Shown here: piece after piece, positions 1 through 5,089 of the stretch
Layout: each line of letters opens with the position of its first letter
How positions within the stretch are numbered: position 1 is the stretch's first letter
Assembly: GCA_964553915.1 (NCBI GenBank)
Contig: CAZKMM010000143.1
Span: 1-5,470 of the forward strand
Direction: 5' to 3'
Length of the DNA: 5,470 nucleotides
Origin: CAZKMM01 sp964553915
Lineage (GTDB): Bacteria; RBG-13-61-14; DRUE01
Translations under genes and position numbers: made by a program
Notes under the pieces: model-generated
What the model saw: only the letters and a program-made list of their open reading frames with translations
What the model was told of the DNA's origin: nothing
Databases searched by the model: none

Positions 1-373
1 TTCCATCAAATCCTTTTGGATTTAATCCCCGAAAGTCCCTCACCCGGGGCAGAGCAACGTTAAAAAGCCGGTCAAGGAATTCATACATCCGCTCCCGGCG
101 GAGGGTGACCATACAACCAATCGGCATCCCTGCCCGGAGCTTAAAGGCAGCTACTGAACGTTTGGCTCTGGTTACCACCGGTCTCTGCCCGGTAATGGCA
201 GAGAGTTCTTCTACCGCATTGTCTATAATTTTGATATTCTGCACCGCAGCTCCCAGACCCATATTTATCACCACTTTTTCAATCCGGGGCACCTGAAGCG
301 GATTCTTATAGCCAAACTTCTTCGTCATCTCCGGAATCACCACCTCTTTATATAACTCCTTCAGCCGTGCCAT
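1..373 (-). CDS. rplE: 50S ribosomal protein L5 (uL5), N-terminal part (partial)
   Basis: The first 124 codons are present and the reading frame runs off the window at base 1 without a stop; the family is about 180 residues, so roughly two thirds are seen. L5 binds 5S rRNA in the central protuberance and contacts S13 in the head bridge. My translation begins MARLKELYKEVVIPEMTKKF; motifs then follow: QVPRIEKVVINMGLG (27-41), SAITGQRPVVTRAKRSVAAFKLR (58-80), GMPIGCMVTLRRERMYEFLDRL (82-103) and LPRVRDFRGLNPKGFDG (108-124). These match bacterial L5 over the whole length. The ATG at 373 follows AGGAAGGA, 11 bases after the rplX stop. The next expected spc gene would be rpsN (S14), beyond the window. 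Nothing in the visible part is unusual. Confidence 0.97.
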   Translation of the reverse strand, partial: MARLKELYKEVVIPEMTKKFGYKNPLQVPRIEKVVINMGLGAAVQNIKIIDNAVEELSAITGQRPVVTRAKRSVAAFKLRAGMPIGCMVTLRRERMYEFLDRLFNVALPRVRDFRGLNPKGFDG

Positions 374-384
374 TTTCTTCCTTC

Positions 385-723
385 CTAATCTATCTGCTCC
401 CCGCAGCGCTTACATACCCGGGCTCTTTTCCGGTTCTCCAGCCGAACATTCTTCACCCGGCTAGGCTTGTTGCATTTCGGGCAAACCAGCATCAAATTAC
501 TGATATGAATCGGAGCCTCCCGCTCTATAATCCCTCCCTGCGGTGCCATCGGATGACCAGGACGAACATGCCGTTTGATAAAATTTACCCGCTCCACCAC
601 TGCTCGGGACTTTTTCCGGTCCACCCGCAAAACCTTTCCGGTCTTGCCCTTCTCATCCCCAGCAATTACCAGCACCGTATCCCCTTTTTTAATATGCGAC
701 CAGCTTGCTCTTGATTCGCTCAT
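385..723 (-). CDS. rplX: 50S ribosomal protein L24 (uL24), with four-cysteine zinc-ribbon-like C-terminus
   Basis: Complete at 112 residues, slightly longer than the usual 101-106. L24 is an assembly-initiating protein that binds the 5' end of 23S rRNA and lies near the tunnel exit. The KOW domain is at about residues 11-37 (IKKGDTVLVIAGDEKGKTGKV). The block NFIKRHVRPGHP, with GGIIEREAPIHISNLML, is typical. The C-terminus holds CPKC at 81-84 and CKRC at 104-107, two CxxC pairs 19 residues apart, a C+ form of L24 likely to bind zinc. The four-cysteine form is known in many bacteria, while E. coli L24 lacks it. The ATG overlaps the rplN stop (ATGA) and follows GGAGG by 4 bases. The gene ends in TAG, 11 bases before rplE. 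Confidence 0.98.
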   Translation of the reverse strand: MSESRASWSHIKKGDTVLVIAGDEKGKTGKVLRVDRKKSRAVVERVNFIKRHVRPGHPMAPQGGIIEREAPIHISNLMLVCPKCNKPSRVKNVRLENRKRARVCKRCGEQID

Positions 724-1088
724 AATACCTCCGGCGCCAGAGAAATTATCTTCATAAACTTCTTTGCCCGAAGCTCCCGGGCAACCGGTCCAAAAACCCG
801 GGTGCCCAAAGGCTCCATCTGATTGTTAATTAACACCGCAGAATTATCATCAAACCGGATATAAGTTCCGTCAGGTCTGGGAATCTCCTTCTTGGTCCGA
901 ACCACCACTGCCCGGAGCACATCCCCTTTTTTCACCTTGGAATCAGGAAGAGCATCCTTAACCGTGACCACAATTACATCTCCCACAGAAGCATACCTCC
1001 GCCTACTTCCTCCCAGCACCCGAATGCAGAGCACCTTTCGGGCACCAGAATTATCTGCTACATTTAAAACTGTTTCATTCTGTATCAT
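720..1088 (-). CDS. rplN: 50S ribosomal protein L14 (uL14)
   Basis: Complete at 122 residues, exactly the family norm. L14 is a beta-barrel protein at the subunit interface; with L19 it forms an intersubunit bridge, and it is the docking site of the silencing factor RsfS in bacteria that have it. The motifs MIQNETVLNVADNSGARKV (1-19), the GDVIVVTVKDALP region (36-48), KKGDVLRAVVVRTKKEI (53-69), DGTYIRFDDNSAVLIN (73-88), then GTRVFGPVARELR and the C-terminus KIISLAPEVL are all present. In E. coli this is the first gene of the spc operon, with its own promoter; here it overlaps rpsQ by 14 bases. A GAGG lies 9 bases before the ATG. Its conserved Pro-Glu-Val codons supply the GGAGGT of rplX, and the TGA overlaps that start as ATGA. 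Confidence 0.99.
   Translation of the reverse strand: MIQNETVLNVADNSGARKVLCIRVLGGSRRRYASVGDVIVVTVKDALPDSKVKKGDVLRAVVVRTKKEIPRPDGTYIRFDDNSAVLINNQMEPLGTRVFGPVARELRAKKFMKIISLAPEVL
728..732 (-). promoter_or_regulatory. Ribosome-binding site of rplX inside the end of rplN
   Basis: GGAGG is formed by the codons of the conserved Pro-Glu-Val of L14 and lies 4 bases before the rplX ATG, at an ATGA stop/start overlap. The short spacing and overlap suggest re-initiation by the ribosome finishing rplN. Confidence 0.7.
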
Positions 1089-1374
1089 TGCTCACTTCCT
1101 CTTCCCCTAATTTCTTTGCCCGCTCCAGAATCTTTCTTACCCGCCAGCGCTTATACTTACTTAAAGGTCGGGTTTCTATAATCTCCACCCGGTCTCCAGC
1201 TCTGCATTGATTCTCCTCATCATGAGCCATAAATTTCTTTTTCCGGCGAATATATTTTTTATAAAGTGGATGTAAAACCAGCTGTTCCACCATTACCACC
1301 ACGGTCTTGTCCATCCGGTCGCTCACCACCACCCCCTGGAAAATCTTTCTTCTGCCCCTTTTTCTCTCTGCCAT
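1075..1374 (-). CDS. rpsQ: 30S ribosomal protein S17 (uS17) with C-terminal extension
   Basis: Complete at 99 residues, longer than the usual 80-90. S17 is an OB-fold protein that binds 16S rRNA early in small-subunit assembly. The core is clear: FQGVVVSDRMDKTVVVMVE (12-30), HPLYKKYIRRKKKFMAHDE (35-53), then GDRVEIIETRPLSKYKRWRV (60-79). After the usual end near RKILERA there are about 14 further residues, KLGEEEVSNDTE-like and acidic, whose codons overlap the rplN ribosome-binding site and start. The ATG shares a base with the rpmC stop and follows an AAGGGA. The stop is TGA. The 14-base overlap with rplN means that the usual S10/spc operon boundary has no intergenic space here. Confidence 0.98.
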   Translation of the reverse strand: MAERKRGRRKIFQGVVVSDRMDKTVVVMVEQLVLHPLYKKYIRRKKKFMAHDEENQCRAGDRVEIIETRPLSKYKRWRVRKILERAKKLGEEEVSNDTE

Positions 1375-1574
1375 TATTTCTTCCCTTTCAACTCCCTCTC
1401 CCGAATTACGGTTAAAACCCGGGCAAGGTCCTGCTTGGTCTGTTTAATCAAAGCGGTATTGGTCAACTGCCCGGTCGCTTTCTGAATCCGAAGATTAAAC
1501 AAAGTTTTCCTCAGCTCCTCTTCTTTTGCCCGGAGCTCCTCATCACTCATTAACCGGATTTCACTAGTCCGCAT
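1374..1574 (-). CDS. rpmC: 50S ribosomal protein L29 (uL29)
   Basis: At 66 residues from the chosen start this is the normal size for L29 (60-70), a two-helix protein beside L23 at the exit tunnel rim. The helical hairpin is clear: MRTSEIRLMSDEELRAKEEE, then LRKTLFNLRIQKATGQL, the family signature, then the second helix ending in RVLTVIRERELKGKK. An in-frame ATG at 1628 would add 18 residues (MLLINCRFRPDLSRGSII) that do not resemble L29 and lie inside the rplP coding region. The internal ATG at 1574 has GAGGGAG 7 bases upstream and gives the family N-terminus, so it is preferred. The gene overlaps rplP by 11 bases and shares one base with rpsQ (TAATG), which suggests re-initiation at both junctions. 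Confidence 0.96.
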   Translation of the reverse strand: MRTSEIRLMSDEELRAKEEELRKTLFNLRIQKATGQLTNTALIKQTKQDLARVLTVIRERELKGKK

Positions 1575-1986
1575 AATGATGCTCCCTCGCGACAAATCTG
1601 GTCGGAATCGGCAATTTATGAGAAGCAAGCCGAAATGCCTCCCGAGCCTGCGCCTCGCTCACCCCTTCCAGCTCATATAAAATCCGACCCGGCTTAACCA
1701 CTGCTACCCATTCCTCGGGATTGCCCTTCCCTTTACCCATCCTGGTCTCCAGCGGTTTTTTGGTCAGGGGCTTGTCCGGAAAAATCCGAATCCAGAGCTT
1801 TCCAGTCCGTTTCACATGACGGATGATGGCAATTCTTGCCGATTCTATCTGCCGGGCAGAAATCCAGCCCCGACCCAAAGCCTGAAGACCATACTCCCCA
1901 AAAGCTAGGGTATTGCCCCGAGAGGCTTTCCCTTTTAGCCTGCCCTTCTGCCTTTTCCGATATTTGGTCCGCCGAGGCTGAAGCAT
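1564..1986 (-). CDS. rplP: 50S ribosomal protein L16 (uL16)
   Basis: Complete at 140 residues, the usual 136-144. L16 binds near the A site of the 50S subunit, helps position tRNA and is a late assembly protein. Conserved blocks are intact: MLQPRRTKYRKRQKGRLKGKA at the N-terminus, RGNTLAFGEYGLQAL (23-37), GWISARQIESARIA (40-53), WIRIFPDKPLTKKP (65-78) and GKGKG with EEWVAVVKPGRI (84-102). Arg82 matches E. coli Arg81, the residue hydroxylated there by RoxA; whether this organism modifies it is unknown. The C-terminus ends in a short tail, EHHYAD, whose codons overlap the start of rpmC by 11 bases including the TAG stop. The ATG follows AGGAGG by 4 bases. Confidence 0.98.
   Translation of the reverse strand: MLQPRRTKYRKRQKGRLKGKASRGNTLAFGEYGLQALGRGWISARQIESARIAIIRHVKRTGKLWIRIFPDKPLTKKPLETRMGKGKGNPEEWVAVVKPGRILYELEGVSEAQAREAFRLASHKLPIPTRFVAREHHYAD
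1582..1588 (-). promoter_or_regulatory. Ribosome-binding site of rpmC inside rplP
   Basis: GAGGGAG lies 7 bases before the ATG at 1574, inside the last codons of rplP. It favours this start over the in-frame ATG at 1628, which would add 18 residues unlike L29. Confidence 0.75.
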
Positions 1987-1996
1987 ATCTCCTCCT

Positions 1997-2653
1997 TTAC
2001 AACTTCAGGCTTTCCTTTCCTTCTTTACCCTTTAAAATCTCGCCTTTAAATATCCAGACCTTAACTCCAATCACCCCATAGGTGGTCTTTGCCTGAGCAA
2101 ATCCATAATCAATATCTGCCCGGAGGGTCTGGAGAGGAACTCTCCCCTCCCGATACCATTCCGCCCGGGCTATCTCCGCTCCCCCTAATCTCCCGGCGCA
2201 TCTTACCTTAATTCCCTCCGCCCCAAACTTTAAGGCTAAATTAATCGCTTTCTTCATCGCCCTTCTATAGCTAACTCTCCTCTCAATCTGAAGAGCGATA
2301 TTCTCACTTACCAGCTGGGCATCAGTCTCTGCGGGACGAACTTCCAGAATGTTGACAAATATCTCCGCATCAGTAAATTGCTTGAGCTCATTCTTTAAAA
2401 CCTCTACCTCCTGACCCCGACGACCAATAATCATTGCCGGGCGAGCTGAATATATGTTCACCCTACATTTGTTTGTGCTCCGCTCTATCTCCACCCGGCT
2501 GATTCCCGCATGATAAAGTTTCTTCTTGATGTAATCCCGAATCTTTAAATCCTCGTGCAGAAGCTTGGCATAATCCTTCTCCGCATACCAGCGTGAATCC
2601 CAGCTCTTAATATAACCAAGCCGAAAACCAACCGGATGTGTCTTTTGCCCCAA
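1997..2653 (-). CDS. rpsC: 30S ribosomal protein S3 (uS3), TTG start
   Basis: Complete at 218 residues, inside the usual range of about 207-235. S3 forms part of the mRNA entry tunnel on the solvent side of the 30S head and contributes to mRNA helicase activity there. The N-terminus GQKTHPVGFRLG is canonical. The KH type 2 domain covers about residues 40-110, with the GxxG loop as GRRG at 77-80. The C-terminal domain has YRRAMKKAI at 129-137, holding the basic residues that match E. coli Arg131, Arg132 and Lys135, then GRLGGAEIARAEWYREGRVPL and TTYGVIGVKVWIFKGEI. The start is TTG, supported by the invariant GQKTHP following it and by AGGAGG 7 bases upstream. No in-frame ATG would preserve this N-terminus. 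A 10-base gap leads to rplP. Confidence 0.98.
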   Translation of the reverse strand: MGQKTHPVGFRLGYIKSWDSRWYAEKDYAKLLHEDLKIRDYIKKKLYHAGISRVEIERSTNKCRVNIYSARPAMIIGRRGQEVEVLKNELKQFTDAEIFVNILEVRPAETDAQLVSENIALQIERRVSYRRAMKKAINLALKFGAEGIKVRCAGRLGGAEIARAEWYREGRVPLQTLRADIDYGFAQAKTTYGVIGVKVWIFKGEILKGKEGKESLKL

Positions 2654-2660
2654 AACCTCT

Positions 2661-2666
2661 CCTCCT
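2661..2666 (-). promoter_or_regulatory. Strong ribosome-binding site before the rpsC TTG start
   Basis: The coding strand reads AGGAGGAGAGGTTTTG, placing a perfect AGGAGG 7 bases before the TTG, in the 15-base gap after rplV. It supports the TTG as the start of rpsC, where the invariant GQKTHPVG follows. Confidence 0.85.
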
Positions 2667-2668
2667 TT

Positions 2669-3004
2669 TTATTTTTCTGCAAGCACAATCGTAATATGAG
2701 AAGTCCGACGACGAATTCTGGTGGCACGACCCATTGCCCGTGCCCGAAACCGAATCAGCATCGGACCCCCATCAACTACTATTTGCTTTACATATAAATT
2801 AGAAATATCCAGATCTCCTTTCTGCTCCGCATTTGCCAGAGCAGACTGCAAAAGTTTAAGCATAATCTTTGATGCCTTCTTCGGGCTCAGCTTTAAAATC
2901 GTCCTTGCTTCTTCCACACTTTTCCCCCGAATCGCATCTGCCACCAGCCTCGCCTTGCGAGGTGAAATCCTGATATACCTAACCCGTGCAACCGCCTCAG
3001 ACAT
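2669..3004 (-). CDS. rplV: 50S ribosomal protein L22 (uL22)
   Basis: Complete at 111 residues, the standard 110-113. L22 contacts all domains of 23S rRNA, and its long beta hairpin forms, with L4, the constriction of the exit tunnel. The N-terminal part carries the typical YIRISPRKARLVADAIRG motif (residues 10-27). The middle helices include LLQSALANAE (51-60). The hairpin spans about residues 80-102, basic and glycine-containing (RFRARAMGRATRIRRRTSHI), with no visible deletion or insertion of the sort linked to macrolide resistance. The ATG follows rpsS by 7 bases with a modest AAGGGA. The TAA is 15 bases before the rpsC start, the largest gap in the window. Confidence 0.98.
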   Translation of the reverse strand: MSEAVARVRYIRISPRKARLVADAIRGKSVEEARTILKLSPKKASKIMLKLLQSALANAEQKGDLDISNLYVKQIVVDGGPMLIRFRARAMGRATRIRRRTSHITIVLAEK

Positions 3005-3011
3005 TTTTCCC

Positions 3012-3302
3012 TTACTTCTTCTTTCCTTTTAGTTTTGCCTTCCGGTCCGCAGCATGACCGTAAAAAGTCCTGGTCGGAGCAAATTCCCCCAATTTATGCC
3101 CGACCATATTCTCAGTCACAAACAACGGAATAAACTTCTTGCCATTATGAACATGGAAGGTTAATCCCACCATCTCCGGAATAATGGTGGAACGCCGGGA
3201 CCAGGTGCGAATCGGCTTTCGGTCCCCGGTCTCCTTTGCTTTCAGCACCTTGCGGAGCAAATGGTCATCAACAAATGGTCCTTTTTTTACTGAACGAGGC
3301 AA
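3012..3302 (-). CDS. rpsS: 30S ribosomal protein S19 (uS19), TTG start
   Basis: Complete at 96 residues, the usual 90-96. S19 is in the 30S head beside S13, near the A-site finger. The family N-terminus MPRSVKKGPFVDDHLLRKV and the core HNGKKFIPLFVTENMVGHKLGEFAPTR (from about residue 52) are intact, followed by a lysine-rich tail (KAKLKGKKK) typical of the rRNA-contacting end. The start codon is TTG. It is accepted because PRSVKKG is the near-universal beginning of S19 and an AGGAGG lies 6 bases upstream. No ATG would give that N-terminus. It sits 10 bases after rplB and 7 bases before rplV, in canonical order. The TTG may set its translation rate relative to neighbours, but that is inference. 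Confidence 0.98.
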   Translation of the reverse strand: MPRSVKKGPFVDDHLLRKVLKAKETGDRKPIRTWSRRSTIIPEMVGLTFHVHNGKKFIPLFVTENMVGHKLGEFAPTRTFYGHAADRKAKLKGKKK

Positions 3303-3308
3303 CTTTCC

Positions 3309-3314
3309 CCTCCT
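3309..3314 (-). promoter_or_regulatory. Strong ribosome-binding site before the rpsS TTG start
   Basis: The coding strand reads TAGGAGGGGAAAGTTG. A perfect AGGAGG overlaps the rplB TAG stop and lies 6 bases before the TTG. It supports TTG as the true start of rpsS, together with the conserved MPRSVKKG N-terminus. Confidence 0.85.
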
Positions 3315-4134
3315 ACTTTCTCCTCTTTACAATAAATTTATCAGTTCTGGGATTTCTTCTGGTTTTTGCCCCCAGAGTGGGAAATCCCCAGGGAGTAACC
3401 GGATGCCTTCCCGGACCGCTTTTCCCCTCACCTCCGCCGTGGGGGTGGTCAACCGGGTTCATTGCCACTCCTCTTACCGCTGGTCTTCTCCCCAGCCACC
3501 TGCTTCTTCCGGCTTTGCCCAAGGTGATATTGATATGGTCCGGATTGCTCACCTGACCAATAGTTGCCCAGCATTCTAAATGAACCAGCCTCTCCTCTCC
3601 ACTGGGGAGCCGGACCAGGGCATATTTTCCTTCTTTTGCCAGAATCTGACCATAACTTCCCGCAGAGCGAATTAACTGTCCGCCTTTCCCGATTTTCAGC
3701 TCCAGATTATGAATTAAAGTGCCAAGCGGGATGTTTTTCAAAGGAAGATGATTGCCGACTTTAACCTCTGCATTTTCATCCGCGAGCACAGTATCCCCAA
3801 CTTTAATTCCATGCGGAGCAATGATATATCTCTTTTCTCCATCTACATAATGAAGTAAAGCGATAAAGGCGCTCCGGTTCGGGTCATATTCCAAAGCCGC
3901 CACTTTAGCTGGAATACCTCTTTTATCCCGTTTGAAATCAATAATCCGGTACCTTCTTTTATGCCCACCGCCCCGACACCAGACTGTAATATGCCCATAA
4001 TTATTCCTTCCTGCTTTCCGCACCAGCGGGCGAAGTAATCCCTTCTCCGGCGGTTTCCTGGTCAGTTCGCTGAAATCCAGAGTGGTCATAAACCGCCGTC
4101 CCGAAGTTGTGGGCTTATAATTTTTAAGTGGCAT
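3313..4134 (-). CDS. rplB: 50S ribosomal protein L2 (uL2)
   Basis: Complete at 273 residues, the standard length. L2 is one of the largest 50S proteins; it binds 23S rRNA domain IV, supports subunit joining and lies near the peptidyl transferase centre. The N-terminal MPLKNYKPTTSGRR is characteristic. The RNA-binding OB-like domain spans roughly residues 45-125 and the SH3-like domain roughly 130-200. The C-terminal signature GVAMNPVDHPHGGGEGK is intact at 222-238; His230 corresponds to E. coli His229, implicated in peptidyl transferase function. The Gly-Pro-Gly-Arg tail with the RTDKFIVKRRK end is also typical. The ATG lies 8 bases after GAGGAG in the end of rplW. The TAG stop is part of the strong Shine-Dalgarno of rpsS. 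Nothing unusual is seen in the protein. Confidence 0.99.
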   Translation of the reverse strand: MPLKNYKPTTSGRRFMTTLDFSELTRKPPEKGLLRPLVRKAGRNNYGHITVWCRGGGHKRRYRIIDFKRDKRGIPAKVAALEYDPNRSAFIALLHYVDGEKRYIIAPHGIKVGDTVLADENAEVKVGNHLPLKNIPLGTLIHNLELKIGKGGQLIRSAGSYGQILAKEGKYALVRLPSGEERLVHLECWATIGQVSNPDHINITLGKAGRSRWLGRRPAVRGVAMNPVDHPHGGGEGKSGPGRHPVTPWGFPTLGAKTRRNPRTDKFIVKRRK

Positions 4135-4136
4135 TT

Positions 4137-4430
4137 TTAAATCTCCTCATAAAAATCTATCTTGTAGCCTTCTTTTAAAGTCACAATTGCTTTTTTCCAG
4201 GCGCTCTGACGCTGAACCATCTTTCTCCCCCAGCGCCGACGCTTGCCCGGAATCCGCATAGTGCGAACCTTTTCTACCTTCACATTAAAAATCTTTTCTA
4301 TCGCTTCTTTAATTTCCGGTTTGGTTGCTTTCCAGTCAACCTCAAATACCACCTGATTTACCTGCTCATTAAGCTGATTGCTTTTTTCCGTAATAATCGG
4401 TCGTTTAATTATTTGATATATATCCTTCAT
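4137..4430 (-). CDS. rplW: 50S ribosomal protein L23 (uL23)
   Basis: Complete at 97 residues, within the normal 95-100. L23 lies at the rim of the exit tunnel, where it contacts 23S rRNA domain III and docks trigger factor and the signal recognition particle. The N-terminal IIKRPIITEKS motif is intact; Glu15 corresponds to E. coli Glu18, the residue known for trigger factor docking. A basic loop at about residues 59-77 (RIPGKRRRWGRKMVQRQ) matches the tunnel-facing extension of bacterial L23. The start is fixed by the ATGA overlap with rplD and by a GGAGG 7 bases upstream inside the last codons of rplD. The gene ends in TAA, 2 bases before the rplB start, and its final Glu-Glu codons (GAGGAG) double as the rplB ribosome-binding site. 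Confidence 0.98.
   Translation of the reverse strand: MKDIYQIIKRPIITEKSNQLNEQVNQVVFEVDWKATKPEIKEAIEKIFNVKVEKVRTMRIPGKRRRWGRKMVQRQSAWKKAIVTLKEGYKIDFYEEI
4143..4148 (-). promoter_or_regulatory. Ribosome-binding site of rplB inside the last codons of rplW
   Basis: GAGGAG, the two Glu codons at the end of rplW, lies 8 bases before the rplB ATG. With only 2 bases between the genes, the end of L23 doubles as the initiation signal of L2. Confidence 0.75.
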
Positions 4431-5077
4431 CCCAGAGCCTCCGAAACCCGCTTAACCGCTTCCAAATCCATAATTAACCAGTCAAACCGAAGCAAATCGC
4501 GAACATTTATTCCCTCTGCCCGGAGCACCTTTACCCCAGGAAGGTTCCGGGCACTTTTTTCCACCTTCTCATTCTTCTCTCCGATGACAAAAAGCACCTT
4601 ATCCACCTCAAACCGCTCGCAGATTTCTTTAAACTTTCTGGTCTTGATTTCTTCCAGCTCTATTTTGTCTATGATAAATAACCGATTTTCCTTGAGTTTC
4701 AAGCTCAAAGCAGAGCGAAGCCCGGCTTTTCTTACCTTTTTAGGAAGAGTGAAAGAATAATCTCTGGGCTTGGGACCAAAAACCACGCCTCCGCCTACCC
4801 ATAAAGGAGAACGGATTGAACCGTGCCGGGCTCTGCCCAGACCTTTCTGGCGCCAGGGTTTGGCTCCACCGCCTCTTACTTCTGCCCGGGTCTTGGTGCT
4901 GGCAGTTCCCTGGCGATGGCAGGCTTCCTGCCAGACCACTACCTGATGAAGGATATGGGGCTTGACCTCTGCTCCGAAAACCCGGGGGGTGAGCTCAAGC
5001 TCCCCCACCTTCTCTCTCATCTGGTTATATACCTCCACCTGAATTTTATCCCCGGCTTGTGCTTCCGCTTCGCTCAT
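4427..5077 (-). CDS. rplD: 50S ribosomal protein L4 (uL4)
   Basis: Complete at 216 residues, slightly longer than the usual 200-210. L4 binds 23S rRNA domain I; its long loop lines the narrow part of the peptide exit tunnel. That loop is intact at about residues 54-107: RQGTASTKTRAEVRGGG, then KPWRQKGLGRARHGSIRSP, then GGGVVFGPKPRDY. The globular part follows, ending in a leucine- and valine-rich C-terminus. The first 11 residues (MSEAEAQAGDK) are an acidic extension before the usual start near KIQVEVYN. The ATG at 5077 is preferred because an AGGAG lies 7 bases upstream; a GTG at 5038 is a weaker alternative. In E. coli L4 also represses its own operon, but no matching leader is visible here. 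It directly follows rpsJ because rplC is missing, and its TGA overlaps the rplW start by 4 bases (ATGA), suggesting coupled translation. Confidence 0.98.
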   Translation of the reverse strand: MSEAEAQAGDKIQVEVYNQMREKVGELELTPRVFGAEVKPHILHQVVVWQEACHRQGTASTKTRAEVRGGGAKPWRQKGLGRARHGSIRSPLWVGGGVVFGPKPRDYSFTLPKKVRKAGLRSALSLKLKENRLFIIDKIELEEIKTRKFKEICERFEVDKVLFVIGEKNEKVEKSARNLPGVKVLRAEGINVRDLLRFDWLIMDLEAVKRVSEALG

Positions 5078-5084
5078 CTCTTTG

Positions 5085-5089
5085 CTCCT
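5085..5089 (-). promoter_or_regulatory. Ribosome-binding site of rplD, overlapping the rpsJ stop
   Basis: The coding strand reads TAGGAGCAAAGAGATG across the rpsJ/rplD junction. AGGAG begins inside the TAG stop of rpsJ and lies 7 bases before the rplD ATG. This decides the start of rplD and shows that the junction is a working, well-spaced translation start rather than a ragged deletion scar, which matters for the missing rplC. Confidence 0.8.

Noticed and set aside
367..714. A 115-codon plus-strand open frame opposite rplX
   Set aside because: Fully antisense to a well-conserved ribosomal gene, with no family match recognised and an erratic composition; treated as a shadow.
1575..1628. An 18-residue N-terminal extension of L29 from the ATG at 1628
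   Set aside because: The extra residues lie inside rplP, do not resemble L29, and the ATG at 1574 has a better ribosome-binding site and gives the standard length.
2545..2727. A 60-codon minus-strand open frame across the rplV/rpsC junction
   Set aside because: It is an out-of-frame reading of the end of rplV and the start of rpsC, both of which are secure.
3184..3579. A 131-codon open frame on the plus strand, with another of 106 codons overlapping it at 3236-3556
   Set aside because: Both lie opposite the clear rplB and rpsS genes. Their proteins show no recognisable family and look like antisense shadows of arginine- and glycine-rich genes.
4413..4760. A 115-codon plus-strand open frame opposite rplD
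   Set aside because: Serine-rich translation without domain features, antisense to L4; a shadow of codon bias.
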